Shown here: positions 56,713 through 64,000 of the stretch, in pieces
Position numbering within the stretch: position 1 is the first letter of the stretch
Layout of the letters: each line of letters starts with the position of its first letter
DNA from: Priestia megaterium
GTDB lineage: Bacteria; Bacillota; Bacilli; Bacillales; Bacillaceae_H
DNA: 64,000 nucleotides
Direction of reading: 5' to 3'
Assembly (NCBI RefSeq): GCF_023824195.1
Contig: NZ_CP085442.1
Coordinates: 4,921,501-4,985,500 of the forward strand
The notes under the pieces: generated by a model
Told to the model about the DNA's origin: nothing
Databases searched by the model: none
Seen by the model: the letters and a program-made list of their open reading frames with translations, nothing else
Made by a program: the position numbers and the translations under genes

Positions 56713-58199
56713 CGATCAATCAGTCCTTCCTTATAAGCTAGAGCATTCATATATTCAATATGTTCTTTTGCTTTTCGCATAGACAGAGATTGCCCATAAT
56801 GAAAAAAGGCCACGTCTCCCGTTGGAAATTGAGCACTCCTCCCTACTCTTCCTGAAATCTGAACAAGAGCACTTTCAGTAAAAATCGTTTCTTCTGCTCC
56901 CAATACTGCAACATCTATGTTGGGGACCGTTACGCCTCGTTCTAAAATTGTTGTCGTTACTAAAATAACTAGCTGCCCTTCTCTAAATTTCATTACTTTT
57001 TCTTTTCGCTGGGAATCTTCAGCATGAACACCTTCTACCTTTTCAGTCAGCTTTCGAATCATGTCTGTGATAGGGACAATCCACTTAACTTGTGGAACGA
57101 AGATAAAGCATTGTTTTCCTTCCTCTATTCTTTTTTTCAGCCATTTCTCGACATTAGCAGGCAAAATACCTGATTTCATTTTTTTCTTCCAATTGCCACA
57201 CCATTCAAACCGGGGAACAGGAATAAGCATTCGGTGATAGCGGGCTGGAATTTTAACTACTTGTTTTTTTCCTTGCTCAACGTCTTTTTTTAATAATTCA
57301 CTTGGAGTCGCTGTTAAATAAATCTTTGATGCAACAGGTTTAGCTGCTTTTGCAACAGCATAGTGCAGCATAGGCTCTGTTGAATAAGGGAATGCATCTA
57401 CTTCGTCAATAATCAGCACATCGAATGCTTGATAATAATGCAGAAGTTGATGAGTGGTAGAAATGATAAGAGAGGATTCATGAAAACGGTCTTCGCTACC
57501 TCCATACATAGCCAGCACGGACGTATCGGGAAATGCCGATTGAATTCTTGGTTTTAGCTCAATAACTACATCTGTTCTTGGAGTAGCAATACAGACTTGC
57601 TTTCCGCTGTTCAACGCTGATTCAATACCTTTAAATAAAATTTCCGTTTTTCCTGCTCCGCAAACAGCCCAAATTAACAGCTCTTCGTCCTTTCTTATAG
57701 CTTGAATGAGTTCATTTGAAGCACGTTCTTGGGCTTTAGACAGCGTTCCTTTCCAATTCATCACGCTGCTTTTTGGCAGGACATTGCTTGCTGGTCCTTC
57801 CCAGTTTATAAAGGGTGTGCACTCACTTACTTTGCCCATTACAATACACGCTCGGCAATAGTAACACTCCTGGTGACATTTACTGCATGGAAATGAAGCA
57901 AAATAAAAGGGGCTATCACTTCCACACCGGTTACATTTATATTCGTTTTCTTTCTGGGTAAGTGCTTTTTGATAGGAAATATATCCGTTTAGATAATGTT
58001 CATGAATGAGAGATAAAGGATAGGGAGTCTGAGTTAGTAGAAGCTGCTTTCCGCTTAGAGAGCGTTGAAGATCTAAAGAGTAGGGGTATGAAGGATTTAA
58101 AGGTGGAGTTCTCCACGTATCGATTTTTGAGAGAGGAAAAGCAGCTGGGCTAGGTACTTGAACGGGATCTAGCAATTCTTGTTTAACAGTAAAAAGCAT
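56709..58199 (-). CDS. comFA: competence ATP-dependent helicase-like protein ComFA
   Basis: Cytosolic ATPase thought to drive uptake of transforming single-stranded DNA. 496 residues: an N-terminal four-cysteine zinc finger (CNRCGS...CSKCHQECYYC), Walker A AVCGAGKTE, DEVDAFP (DEAD-type box), SATPSE-like motif III (LTATPSE) and motif VI QISGRVGRS. Start at ATG 58199 is 8 nt from AAAGGA; eleven further codons upstream lack a ribosome site. Confidence 0.95.
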   Translation of the reverse strand: MLFTVKQELLDPVQVPSPAAFPLSKIDTWRTPPLNPSYPYSLDLQRSLSGKQLLLTQTPYPLSLIHEHYLNGYISYQKALTQKENEYKCNRCGSDSPFYFASFPCSKCHQECYYCRACIVMGKVSECTPFINWEGPASNVLPKSSVMNWKGTLSKAQERASNELIQAIRKDEELLIWAVCGAGKTEILFKGIESALNSGKQVCIATPRTDVVIELKPRIQSAFPDTSVLAMYGGSEDRFHESSLIISTTHQLLHYYQAFDVLIIDEVDAFPYSTEPMLHYAVAKAAKPVASKIYLTATPSELLKKDVEQGKKQVVKIPARYHRMLIPVPRFEWCGNWKKKMKSGILPANVEKWLKKRIEEGKQCFIFVPQVKWIVPITDMIRKLTEKVEGVHAEDSQRKEKVMKFREGQLVILVTTTILERGVTVPNIDVAVLGAEETIFTESALVQISGRVGRSAQFPTGDVAFFHYGQSLSMRKAKEHIEYMNALAYKEGLIDR

Positions 58200-58244
58200 A
58201 TCTTCATTCCTTTCCATGTTTATCGTACACATCTATATACGCAA

Positions 58245-58257
58245 AAAAAGGTGTTTT
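58245..58257. promoter_or_regulatory. possible ComK AT-box upstream of comFA
   Basis: AAAA-N5-TTTT (AAAAAGGTGTTTT), 46-58 nt before comFA. ComK normally needs two such boxes; a convincing second one was not found, and the base composition makes chance occurrence easy. Confidence 0.3.
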
Positions 58258-58264
58258 TTCCTGC

Positions 58265-58293
58265 AAAAAAACCAAATCAAATGATTTGGTTTT
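58265..58293 (-). terminator. degV terminator
   Basis: AACCAAATCA / TGATTTGGTT stem followed by TTTTTTG on the minus strand, 4 nt after the degV stop. Confidence 0.88.
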
Positions 58294-58296
58294 CGA

Positions 58297-59142
58297 TTAC
58301 TTTTTATACCAGCCTATACCGATGGCACCTTCACCTAAATGCGTGCCAATGACAGCGCCAAAATAAGAAAGGCTCCATTCAATATGAGGATATTCTTGTT
58401 CTAACTCTCGTTGAATTTCTTTTGCTTCATTTTCACGATTAGAATGAATAACTACAGCTTTCATAGGTACATTTTCTTTTGCATCCTCATGAAGAAGCTC
58501 CGTGATTCGTTTTAATGCTCGCTTACGCGTGCGAATTTTTTCAAACGGAACAATTTTTTTAGATTCAAAATGGAGCACGGGCTTTACTTGAAGCAGACTT
58601 CCGATAATAGCCTGAGCTGCATTTAGGCGACCTCCACGCTGTAAGTGCGATAGATCATCTACCATAAAATACGCACGCATCGATAGTTTCATCTCTTCAA
58701 AACGCGCAATGATTTCGTCAGGGTGTTTATTTAATCGGACCATTTCGGCTCCTTCAATTGCATAAAAGCCTTGAACCATACAGCTGATTTCTGAATCAAA
58801 TACGTGCACATCAAAGTCTTCTACCATGCTACCTGCCGTCAAAGCACCCTGATACGTTCCGCTAATTCCACTAGATAATGTAATAACGATAGCTGCATCG
58901 AATTGATCTCGTTTTAACTGTTCAAACAACTCTACAAATTCTCCGATAGCAGGCTGAGAAGTGGTTGGAAGATTTTTTGCTTCTTTAATTTTTTCAAAAT
59001 ATTGATCTGCAGTCATATCTACTTCTTCACGATATGTTTCTTCACCAAAAATAACGCTTAGCGGTACCATATGTATATGATAGTTTGATCGAATTTCCTC
59101 TGATATATAGGCGGTACTATCTGTAATAATTGCTGTTTTCAT
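58297..59142 (-). CDS. degV: DegV family fatty-acid-binding protein
   Basis: 281-residue protein with the family opening KTAIITDSTAYI and the lipid-pocket serines in TSQPAIGEF and TLSSGISGTYQ, plus HLQRGGRLN later. DegV proteins bind fatty acids and in other Firmicutes serve as FakB subunits of fatty acid kinase; a specific role here is not known. The ATG at 59142 matches the family N terminus although the ribosome site (AAAGGATGG) is a little far; the ATG five codons earlier overlaps it. Confidence 0.92.
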   Translation of the reverse strand: MKTAIITDSTAYISEEIRSNYHIHMVPLSVIFGEETYREEVDMTADQYFEKIKEAKNLPTTSQPAIGEFVELFEQLKRDQFDAAIVITLSSGISGTYQGALTAGSMVEDFDVHVFDSEISCMVQGFYAIEGAEMVRLNKHPDEIIARFEEMKLSMRAYFMVDDLSHLQRGGRLNAAQAIIGSLLQVKPVLHFESKKIVPFEKIRTRKRALKRITELLHEDAKENVPMKAVVIHSNRENEAKEIQRELEQEYPHIEWSLSYFGAVIGTHLGEGAIGIGWYKK

Positions 59143-59248
59143 AAGATAGGGATCCATCCTTTGTTATATAAAATAATTTCACTCTATTCTACAACATTTA
59201 GGATTAAAATGCATGTAACGAGAGGTTTACCTATTAGTAAAAGCTCCC

Positions 59249-59686
59249 TCACGTATACACATTAATTAACAAACCTTGAATTTCTCCAACCCGCTTGAGT
59301 AAATTTAAACTGTCTTTTTCTTTTTGAAGGATATCATTTGTCAAGTCAACTAGTTTCGTATCCACTTCTTTCACTAACTTATATACTTTAGTCGTTCCTC
59401 TATGATTAAATCCTCTTTCTTCATGCAGTTCAAAACCATTTTTAACGACTTCGTTCATAAACTGCTTCACAAGCGTCTTGTATTTCCGCAAAGAATCAAT
59501 AGTTTGACTTTTCACTAACTGCTTTCCCTGTTCTTCAATTTTATTTATCACTTGAGTTAAATGTTCATAGGTCAGTTCTTTTTGTTTCTTGACCATTACT
59601 CCTGTAAATGAAACCGAACCACTTACTTCTTTTTCTCTAATGAGATTCACGGAAGAAGAAAGACCGTTAATTCGCTGTACCTCCAC
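59249..59686 (-). CDS. YaaR-like (DUF327) protein
   Basis: 145-residue, highly charged helical protein resembling B. subtilis YaaR: YKTLVKQFMNEVVKNGFELHEE followed by GFNHRGTTKVYKLVKEVDTKLVDLTNDIL is the DUF327 core (about residues 68-125). No function established. It sits with a FliS-like gene between degV and degU, an insertion relative to B. subtilis, which hints at a flagellar or surface role. An AAAGGAG ribosome site precedes the ATG. Confidence 0.78.
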   Translation of the reverse strand: MEVQRINGLSSSVNLIREKEVSGSVSFTGVMVKKQKELTYEHLTQVINKIEEQGKQLVKSQTIDSLRKYKTLVKQFMNEVVKNGFELHEERGFNHRGTTKVYKLVKEVDTKLVDLTNDILQKEKDSLNLLKRVGEIQGLLINVYT

Positions 59687-59834
59687 TATGTATCTCTCCT
59701 TTCTCTGTTAGTATAAACTCCATTCAATTTAGACTTTTAGATGTGCTAGCTTGATTAGGTGAAAAGTTTCGAGAGGCATCTGATGCGTGGATATGATGAT
59801 TATCCTTTAGCTAAGAGTGATACTTATATGCTGT

Positions 59835-60242
59835 TCATAAGAAGACAGCTTGTTTTTTTCGGGGCGAAGAGGTAACTTTAGGCGTTGCTTTTAACACTTC
59901 ATTCCAAGCGTTAGAAAGCTTCTTCATCATTTGTTGAACTTCACATAAAATAAACGTATCTTTTTTAAAATTAGCCATAATTAATCGCTCAGACATATAG
60001 TTGTAAAGGGTATCTAACTGCTCTGCAATGGTACCTGCTTGATATGTTAAGCCAATTCCTAGCCGATATAAAATATCGTTGCACTGTTTAATTTTTTCAT
60101 TCGCTGTAAAATAATCGCTGTGTTGAATTGCTATAACAGCTTCATCAATATTTTGAATAATTTTTTCATACATCATAGCTGTTAGCTCTTGCGGAGATTT
60201 ATGATAGATTAATTCTTCCGTTATAAAATTCAGCTTCATCAC
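59835..60242 (-). CDS. second FliS-like export chaperone
   Basis: 135-residue helical protein with the FliS layout: a helix starting at SPQELTAMMYEKIIQNIDEAV, a second with NEKIKQCNDILYRLG, then LDTLYNYMSERLIMANFKKD and a C-terminal LSNAWNEVLKAT helix. It is distinct from the FliS at 40708-41109. GTG 60242 and ATG 60239 are adjacent candidate starts, both close to AAGAAGG. Clients unknown; a sigma-D-like promoter lies 300 nt upstream. Confidence 0.78.
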   Translation of the reverse strand: MMKLNFITEELIYHKSPQELTAMMYEKIIQNIDEAVIAIQHSDYFTANEKIKQCNDILYRLGIGLTYQAGTIAEQLDTLYNYMSERLIMANFKKDTFILCEVQQMMKKLSNAWNEVLKATPKVTSSPRKKQAVFL

Positions 60243-60547
60243 CTTCTTGTCTTCTTTAAATCAGTTTTCTATTTGTTTCACTAAAAGCTAACTCTTAAAT
60301 TTTTAAAGGACACCAGTTAAGGTTCGAATAAATTCTTCTACGGCCTCATATGTATCTGAATGTATTGAAGACCTTCTTTTACAAGAGCATGCATCAACTT
60401 GATGAACATTGGTTTGAGGTATGGATGCTTTCGTCGAAGGTTGTAGGATCCTTAAGATTTCCTTTATGCTTAAGCGAAGTTGAAGGACGAGTAAATGCGT
60501 AAAGGTATCACTCTTCGCCTTCCTAAAAGATATTTTCTTCCCTTAAC

Positions 60548-60574
60548 CTATCGGTTGTTTTCCTCTCTCATTAA
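60548..60574 (-). promoter_or_regulatory. weak sigma-D-like promoter
   Basis: Minus strand TTAA, 15 nt, ACCGATAG. Three mismatches in twelve to the sigma-D consensus; would drive the FliS-like and YaaR-like genes. Confidence 0.4.
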
Positions 60575-60611
60575 ACATGACTTTTTACCCACAATTTCAA
60601 AAAAAGTTATA

Positions 60612-60657
60612 AAAAGAAAAAAAAAGTCCGATATACCTAGCGGTATACCGGACTTTT
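60612..60657 (-). terminator. degU terminator
   Basis: AAAAGTCCG-G-TATACC / GGTATA-T-CGGACTTTT type stem with one mismatch and a long U-run on the minus strand, 4 nt after the degU stop. Confidence 0.9.
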
Positions 60658-60661
60658 GAAC

Positions 60662-61345
60662 TTATCTTACTTCTACCCAACCATTTTTGATTGCAACAAC
60701 AACAGCTTGAGTACGATCATTTACATTCATTTTTTGCAAAATATTACTCACATGGTTTTTAACGGTTTTTTCACTAATATATAATGCTTCTCCGATTCCT
60801 CGGTTACTTTTACCATCAGCTAACAGTTGTAGCACTTCGCACTCACGACGTGTTAACAAATGTAGTGGACGGCGAATCTCAATTGGTTCGTGCGGATAAG
60901 AAGACGATTGTCCTTGAGCTGCTAGTCGACGGTACTCTTTTACTAAACTATGCGTTACTTTCGGGTGTAAATATGAACCACCTTCTGCAACTACTTTCAC
61001 CGCCTCAATTAACGCATCCGCATCCATTTCTTTTAGCAGATAGCCTCGTGCACCTGTTTGTAAGGCATGAGTTACATATGTCTCATCATCATGGATAGAT
61101 AAGATAATAACTTTAGCGTCCGGATTTACTTCTACAAGCTTTTTCGTAGCTTCTACACCATTTACAGCCGGCATGTTAATATCCATGATTACAACATCAG
61201 GTTGATGTTCTTCTACAAGGTCAATAACTTCGCTACCGTCGTCACCTTCTGCAACTACTTCAAAATCTTTTTCGAAATCTAAAATTCTTTTTACTCCTTC
61301 ACGGAATAATTGGTGATCGTCGATTATGATAATTCTTGTCTGCAT
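60662..61345 (-). CDS. degU: response regulator DegU
   Basis: NarL-family regulator of exoenzymes, competence and motility, phosphorylated by DegS. 227 residues: receiver domain with acidic pocket DDHQLF and phospho-acceptor Asp in VVIMDINMP (about residue 56), and the C-terminal LuxR helix-turn-helix ([36 protein letters not shown]). GGGGAGG lies 8 nt before the ATG; 77 nt separate it from degS. Confidence 0.97.
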   Translation of the reverse strand: MQTRIIIIDDHQLFREGVKRILDFEKDFEVVAEGDDGSEVIDLVEEHQPDVVIMDINMPAVNGVEATKKLVEVNPDAKVIILSIHDDETYVTHALQTGARGYLLKEMDADALIEAVKVVAEGGSYLHPKVTHSLVKEYRRLAAQGQSSSYPHEPIEIRRPLHLLTRRECEVLQLLADGKSNRGIGEALYISEKTVKNHVSNILQKMNVNDRTQAVVVAIKNGWVEVR

Positions 61346-61422
61346 GTTTGATTCCTCCCCAAATCGAACAACAAATGTTTTACTCTATATTGACCCCTAT
61401 TTATATACATATCTCTGCCTTT

Positions 61423-62571
61423 TTAAGCGGCTATAATCGGTACTTTAATCATAACAAGCGTGCCTTGGTTAATTTTCGAATGAACAGAAATAGTCCCATC
61501 TAACAAATCAACACGCTCTTTCATTCCTATTAAGCCGAACGAATTCTCTTTTTTCTCTTCTTGATTAAAACCGCAGCCGTCATCTTTGACAAGCAAAATA
61601 GCGTGTTCATTGTTGAACTCTATCTTCACTTGGATTTCTGTCGCGTCTGCATGTTTTAATGCGTTCGTTACAGCTTCTTGCACTAGACGAAACAGTGCTA
61701 CTTCTAATTTTGAAGCAGTTCGCTTCTCTTGTCCAATGGAAATAAACGTAATCCGAGGCTTGCCTTCGTTATAATCTTCGATTGTATCAAGATATTTACG
61801 CAGTGTCGGAATTAGACCTAAGTCGTCAAGTGCCATCGGTCTTAAATCATATATAATTCGACGCACTTCGTATAGGGCAGAACGAACCATTTTTCGTAAA
61901 TCTCGAATTTCTTCCATTGCTTCTTTTGCACTACGTTCCCGGTAAATTCGGTCAATTAATTCCGATCTCATCATAACATTTGCAAGCATTTGAGCTGGGC
62001 CGTCATGAATCTCTCTTGACAAACGTTTCCGTTCCTCTTCCTGAGCTTCAATAATCCGAAAGCCAAAATACTCTTTTTGAATAGCATCTTCTACTATTTC
62101 CCCTACTTGTTTTAAATCACTTGTTAAATAATTTAACACAACGGAAATTTGACCTACTAGGTGATCTGCACGTTTAATCGTTTCTTCCAATGTAAGCAAG
62201 CGTCTTTCTAGTTCATCTCGACGATTACGCAGCTGATATTCGCTTTGCTGATTCATCAGCAGCTTGGTTTGTAATTCGTGTGCTTTTTCATAAGCGTCTT
62301 TTACTTCAGGCTCTGAATAAATTTGAAAATGTCGGCTCACATCAGACAAACGCTTTCGAGCCAACCTTGCCTGAGTTTCCAATTTATCGCCTTGCTCTAT
62401 CGTCTCAAGAACTTTTCCTTTTAACACTTCTAACTCTTCTTTAATTTGCTGATATTCTTGTCTGGCATCTTCAGAAAGGCGATAGACTTCATTTTTACTA
62501 TCTCCCACTGTGCCAATAATCTTCTCAAAAATTTCATCAAGTGCCTTGCTTGTTAATTTATGTTTCGACAT
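61423..62571 (-). CDS. degS: sensor histidine kinase DegS
   Basis: Cytosolic HisKA_3 kinase that phosphorylates DegU. The 382-residue protein has no membrane segment: an N-terminal DegS sensor with coiled coils (about 20-170), the H-box REIHDGPAQMLANVMMR, the X-region, and the ATPase domain with NALKHADAT (N-box), DDGCGFN (G1) and FGLIGMKER (G2). First gene of degS-degU, divergent from yvyE. Confidence 0.97.
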   Translation of the reverse strand: MSKHKLTSKALDEIFEKIIGTVGDSKNEVYRLSEDARQEYQQIKEELEVLKGKVLETIEQGDKLETQARLARKRLSDVSRHFQIYSEPEVKDAYEKAHELQTKLLMNQQSEYQLRNRRDELERRLLTLEETIKRADHLVGQISVVLNYLTSDLKQVGEIVEDAIQKEYFGFRIIEAQEEERKRLSREIHDGPAQMLANVMMRSELIDRIYRERSAKEAMEEIRDLRKMVRSALYEVRRIIYDLRPMALDDLGLIPTLRKYLDTIEDYNEGKPRITFISIGQEKRTASKLEVALFRLVQEAVTNALKHADATEIQVKIEFNNEHAILLVKDDGCGFNQEEKKENSFGLIGMKERVDLLDGTISVHSKINQGTLVMIKVPIIAA

Positions 62572-63010
62572 TTACTCACCCCAAACTATACTCACATTCG
62601 GAGAAATGTCTATACGTTCATGCTATATATAGTATTCGTATGACCTATCTGAATTGTGAGGATAAGATCCATATTTTCTCCCTATCTGACTTTTTATATC
62701 CAAAAAGTAACGGTTGTTTTTAGTACCCTCAAACTCGACATCAATCAACGCTTGACTCGCGTTATTTGAATAGATTACCATTTACGCTCACTCTTCAACA
62801 GTGACTAACTTCCTGTTTAAACCATTTCATTATTTAGCTATACAAGCCTGCACACTCTTTTATTATAACGTATATTCTGTATGGCTTGTTTAAGTGATGT
62901 TGAATTTGATTAATTGATGTCTTTTCATAAACATTTTATACTAATAGCAAGTAAACAGTACGTAAATACCCGTTTTTCTTCTATTTATAACGCTAAGGAG
63001 GATTTTTTGA
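62572..63010. other. 439-nt divergent spacer between degS and yvyE
   Basis: Holds the yvyE promoter at the right. No clean degS promoter could be chosen among several AT-rich candidates, and no small gene or RNA structure was recognised. Confidence 0.5.
62914..62942 (+). promoter_or_regulatory. yvyE promoter
   Basis: TTGATG, 17 nt, TATACT, 68 nt before the TTG start codon. Confidence 0.65.
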
Positions 63011-63646
63011 TTGTTATCACAATATTATACCGTAAAACAAGAAGGTTCACATGAAATCACTATTCAAAAATCTAGATTCATTTGTCATATGAAACGTGTA
63101 ACAACTGAGGAAGAAGCTCAGCAATTTATTCAAGACATTAAAAAACAGCACTGGAATGCTACTCATAACTGTTCAGCTTACCTAATTGGAGAACGAGATC
63201 AATTTCAAAAAGCAAACGATGATGGAGAACCAAGTGGAACAGCAGGCGTACCAATGTTAGAAGTGCTTAAAAAGAGAGGCTTAAAAGATACAGTGGTCGT
63301 CGTTACGCGCTATTTCGGAGGCATTAAATTGGGCGCAGGTGGCTTGGTACGCGCGTATGGAAAATCCGTTTCCGAAGCGTTAAATGAACTAGGTACAGTC
63401 AAACGAACTCTCATGGCGGTTATGCATACAACCGTCGACTATACATGGCTTGGAAAATTAGAAAATGAGCTTCGCAGTTCCGTTTATCTATTAAAAGAAA
63501 TCCACTACGCAGATATGGTAGAGATTGAAACATTTGTAGAGGAAGCTCAAACAGAAGCATTTACTGAATGGATGACCGAGCTAACAAACGGCCAAGCAGA
63601 TATTCGAGCAGGTGAGACGACCTATTTAGAAGAAGATGTAGAATGA
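63011..63646 (+). CDS. yvyE: YigZ/IMPACT family protein YvyE
   Basis: 211-residue conserved protein with the IMPACT signature (DDGEPSGTAGVPMLEVL, followed by VVVTRYFGGIKLGAGGLVRAYG) and a C-terminal DUF1949 ferredoxin-like domain. The molecular role in bacteria is not settled. Start is TTG at 63011, 9 nt from AAGGAGG. Divergent from degS and followed by an LCP gene, as in B. subtilis. Confidence 0.93.
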   Translation: MLSQYYTVKQEGSHEITIQKSRFICHMKRVTTEEEAQQFIQDIKKQHWNATHNCSAYLIGERDQFQKANDDGEPSGTAGVPMLEVLKKRGLKDTVVVVTRYFGGIKLGAGGLVRAYGKSVSEALNELGTVKRTLMAVMHTTVDYTWLGKLENELRSSVYLLKEIHYADMVEIETFVEEAQTEAFTEWMTELTNGQADIRAGETTYLEEDVE

Positions 63647-63685
63647 ATTATTTACTCTTATTAAAAAACATTGTACAATTGATAA

Positions 63686-63714
63686 ATAGCGCAACTATTC
63701 TGATGGTTGCGCTA
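63686..63714 (+). terminator. hairpin after yvyE
   Basis: TAGCGCAAC / GTTGCGCTA across a 10-nt loop, followed by CTTGTC. Stem is strong but the U-tract is poor. Confidence 0.5.
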
Positions 63715-63842
63715 CTTGTCAATGAGTAAAAAACCTCGTACAGATGCATAGCTTTGACGAGTTTGATTCATACATTCCAATTTATAACACATACTAAGTG
63801 TCACAATAAGTGTTCGAATATACGAATAAAAGGAGAAACCGT

Positions 63843-64000
63843 ATGGCTCAATATAGACGTTTTCAAAAAAGAGTAAACAAACGGAAAAGAAAACGAAGGC
63901 TTTTTACATTTTTTCTGTTACCTATCCTTATTTTAGGGCTTTCTGCAACCGCTTATGGCTCTTATTTATTTGTTAAAGCTAAAACAGTAGCTTCTGATTC
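63843..64000 (+). CDS. LytR-CpsA-Psr family protein, 5' end only
   Basis: The first 52 codons are present and run off the window. A basic cytosolic start (MAQYRRFQKRVNKRKRKRR) precedes one membrane helix (about 20-43), the typical start of LCP ligases that attach teichoic acid to peptidoglycan. The B. subtilis neighbour of yvyE at this place is the LCP gene tagV (yvhJ). AAAGGAG is 7 nt from the ATG. The catalytic domain is not visible, so the call rests on context and topology. Confidence 0.68.
   Translation, partial: MAQYRRFQKRVNKRKRKRRLFTFFLLPILILGLSATAYGSYLFVKAKTVASD

Larger units (their letters stand above)
60243..60661. other. 419-nt spacer between degU and the FliS-like gene
   Basis: Contains the degU terminator at its right end, a sigma-D-like promoter (60548-60574), and a 79-codon minus-strand frame (60303-60542) that is open but has no ATG, GTG or TTG start. 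It could be a gene remnant or a transcribed leader. Confidence 0.5.

Overview
The window reads as chromosome of a low-GC Gram-positive endospore former of the Bacillaceae. Gene content and order follow the Bacillus subtilis region from trxB through his, hprK-lgt, uvrAB, ftsEX, secA-prfB, the late flagellar genes, comF and degSU. The best guess is the Bacillus/Priestia megaterium group; this is inferred from gene order and protein character, not from a database search. No rRNA, tRNA, insertion sequence, prophage or CRISPR array is visible.

Layout. 1-9.5 kb: trxB, the TPR protein yvcD and a complete histidine operon hisZGDBHAFI, all leftward, behind a sigma-A promoter with a 16-bp perfect palindrome in the leader. 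9.5-12.6 kb: hprK-lgt-ppaX-yvoF (carbon catabolite control, lipoprotein lipidation, pyrophosphate removal). 12.7-14.9 kb: yvlABCD envelope-stress genes behind a sigma-W promoter. 14.9-19.8 kb: uvrB-uvrA with a LexA box. 20-24.5 kb: a proline-catabolism island (proline dehydrogenase, P5C dehydrogenase and a convergent PAS/AAA/Fis regulator) set between uvrB and csbA, which are neighbours in B. subtilis. 24.6-30.8 kb: csbA, minJ, ctpB, a coiled-coil M23 endopeptidase, ftsX and ftsE (division and wall remodelling). 31-39 kb: a flavodoxin-fold reductase, cccB, the Pho-controlled phoD-tatA-tatC operon, prfB with its programmed frameshift, and secA.

39-56 kb is a flagellar and ribosome-hibernation region: hpf, fliD-fliS-fliT, csrA-fliW, flgL, flgK, flgN, flgM, yvyF. 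It departs from the B. subtilis plan in two ways. First, hag and flaG are absent from between csrA and fliD; that place holds an unrelated block of about 8 kb: an unknown anchored protein, a GABA-permease-like transporter with a textbook sigma-54 promoter, and a choline-to-glycine-betaine module (GbsA, GbsB, GbsR and a sodium symporter strongly resembling the animal high-affinity choline transporter). Second, both hook-filament junction genes are broken: flgL has a frameshift at codon 21 and flgK an in-frame TAA at codon 273.

56-64 kb: comFC-comFA (no comFB), degV, a YaaR-like and a second FliS-like gene inserted between degV and degU, degU-degS, the YigZ/IMPACT gene yvyE, and the 5' end of a LytR-CpsA-Psr wall-polymer transferase running off the window.

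Points most worth following: the single-component choline transporter with a motif shared by its neighbouring gbs promoters; the put-linked regulator that keeps the sigma-54 activator fold but has lost the GAFTGA loop, a Walker B aspartate and both arginine-finger positions; the FtsEX-linked M23 enzyme; and the apparent decay of flagellar assembly. I did not find a wholly unknown multi-gene system.
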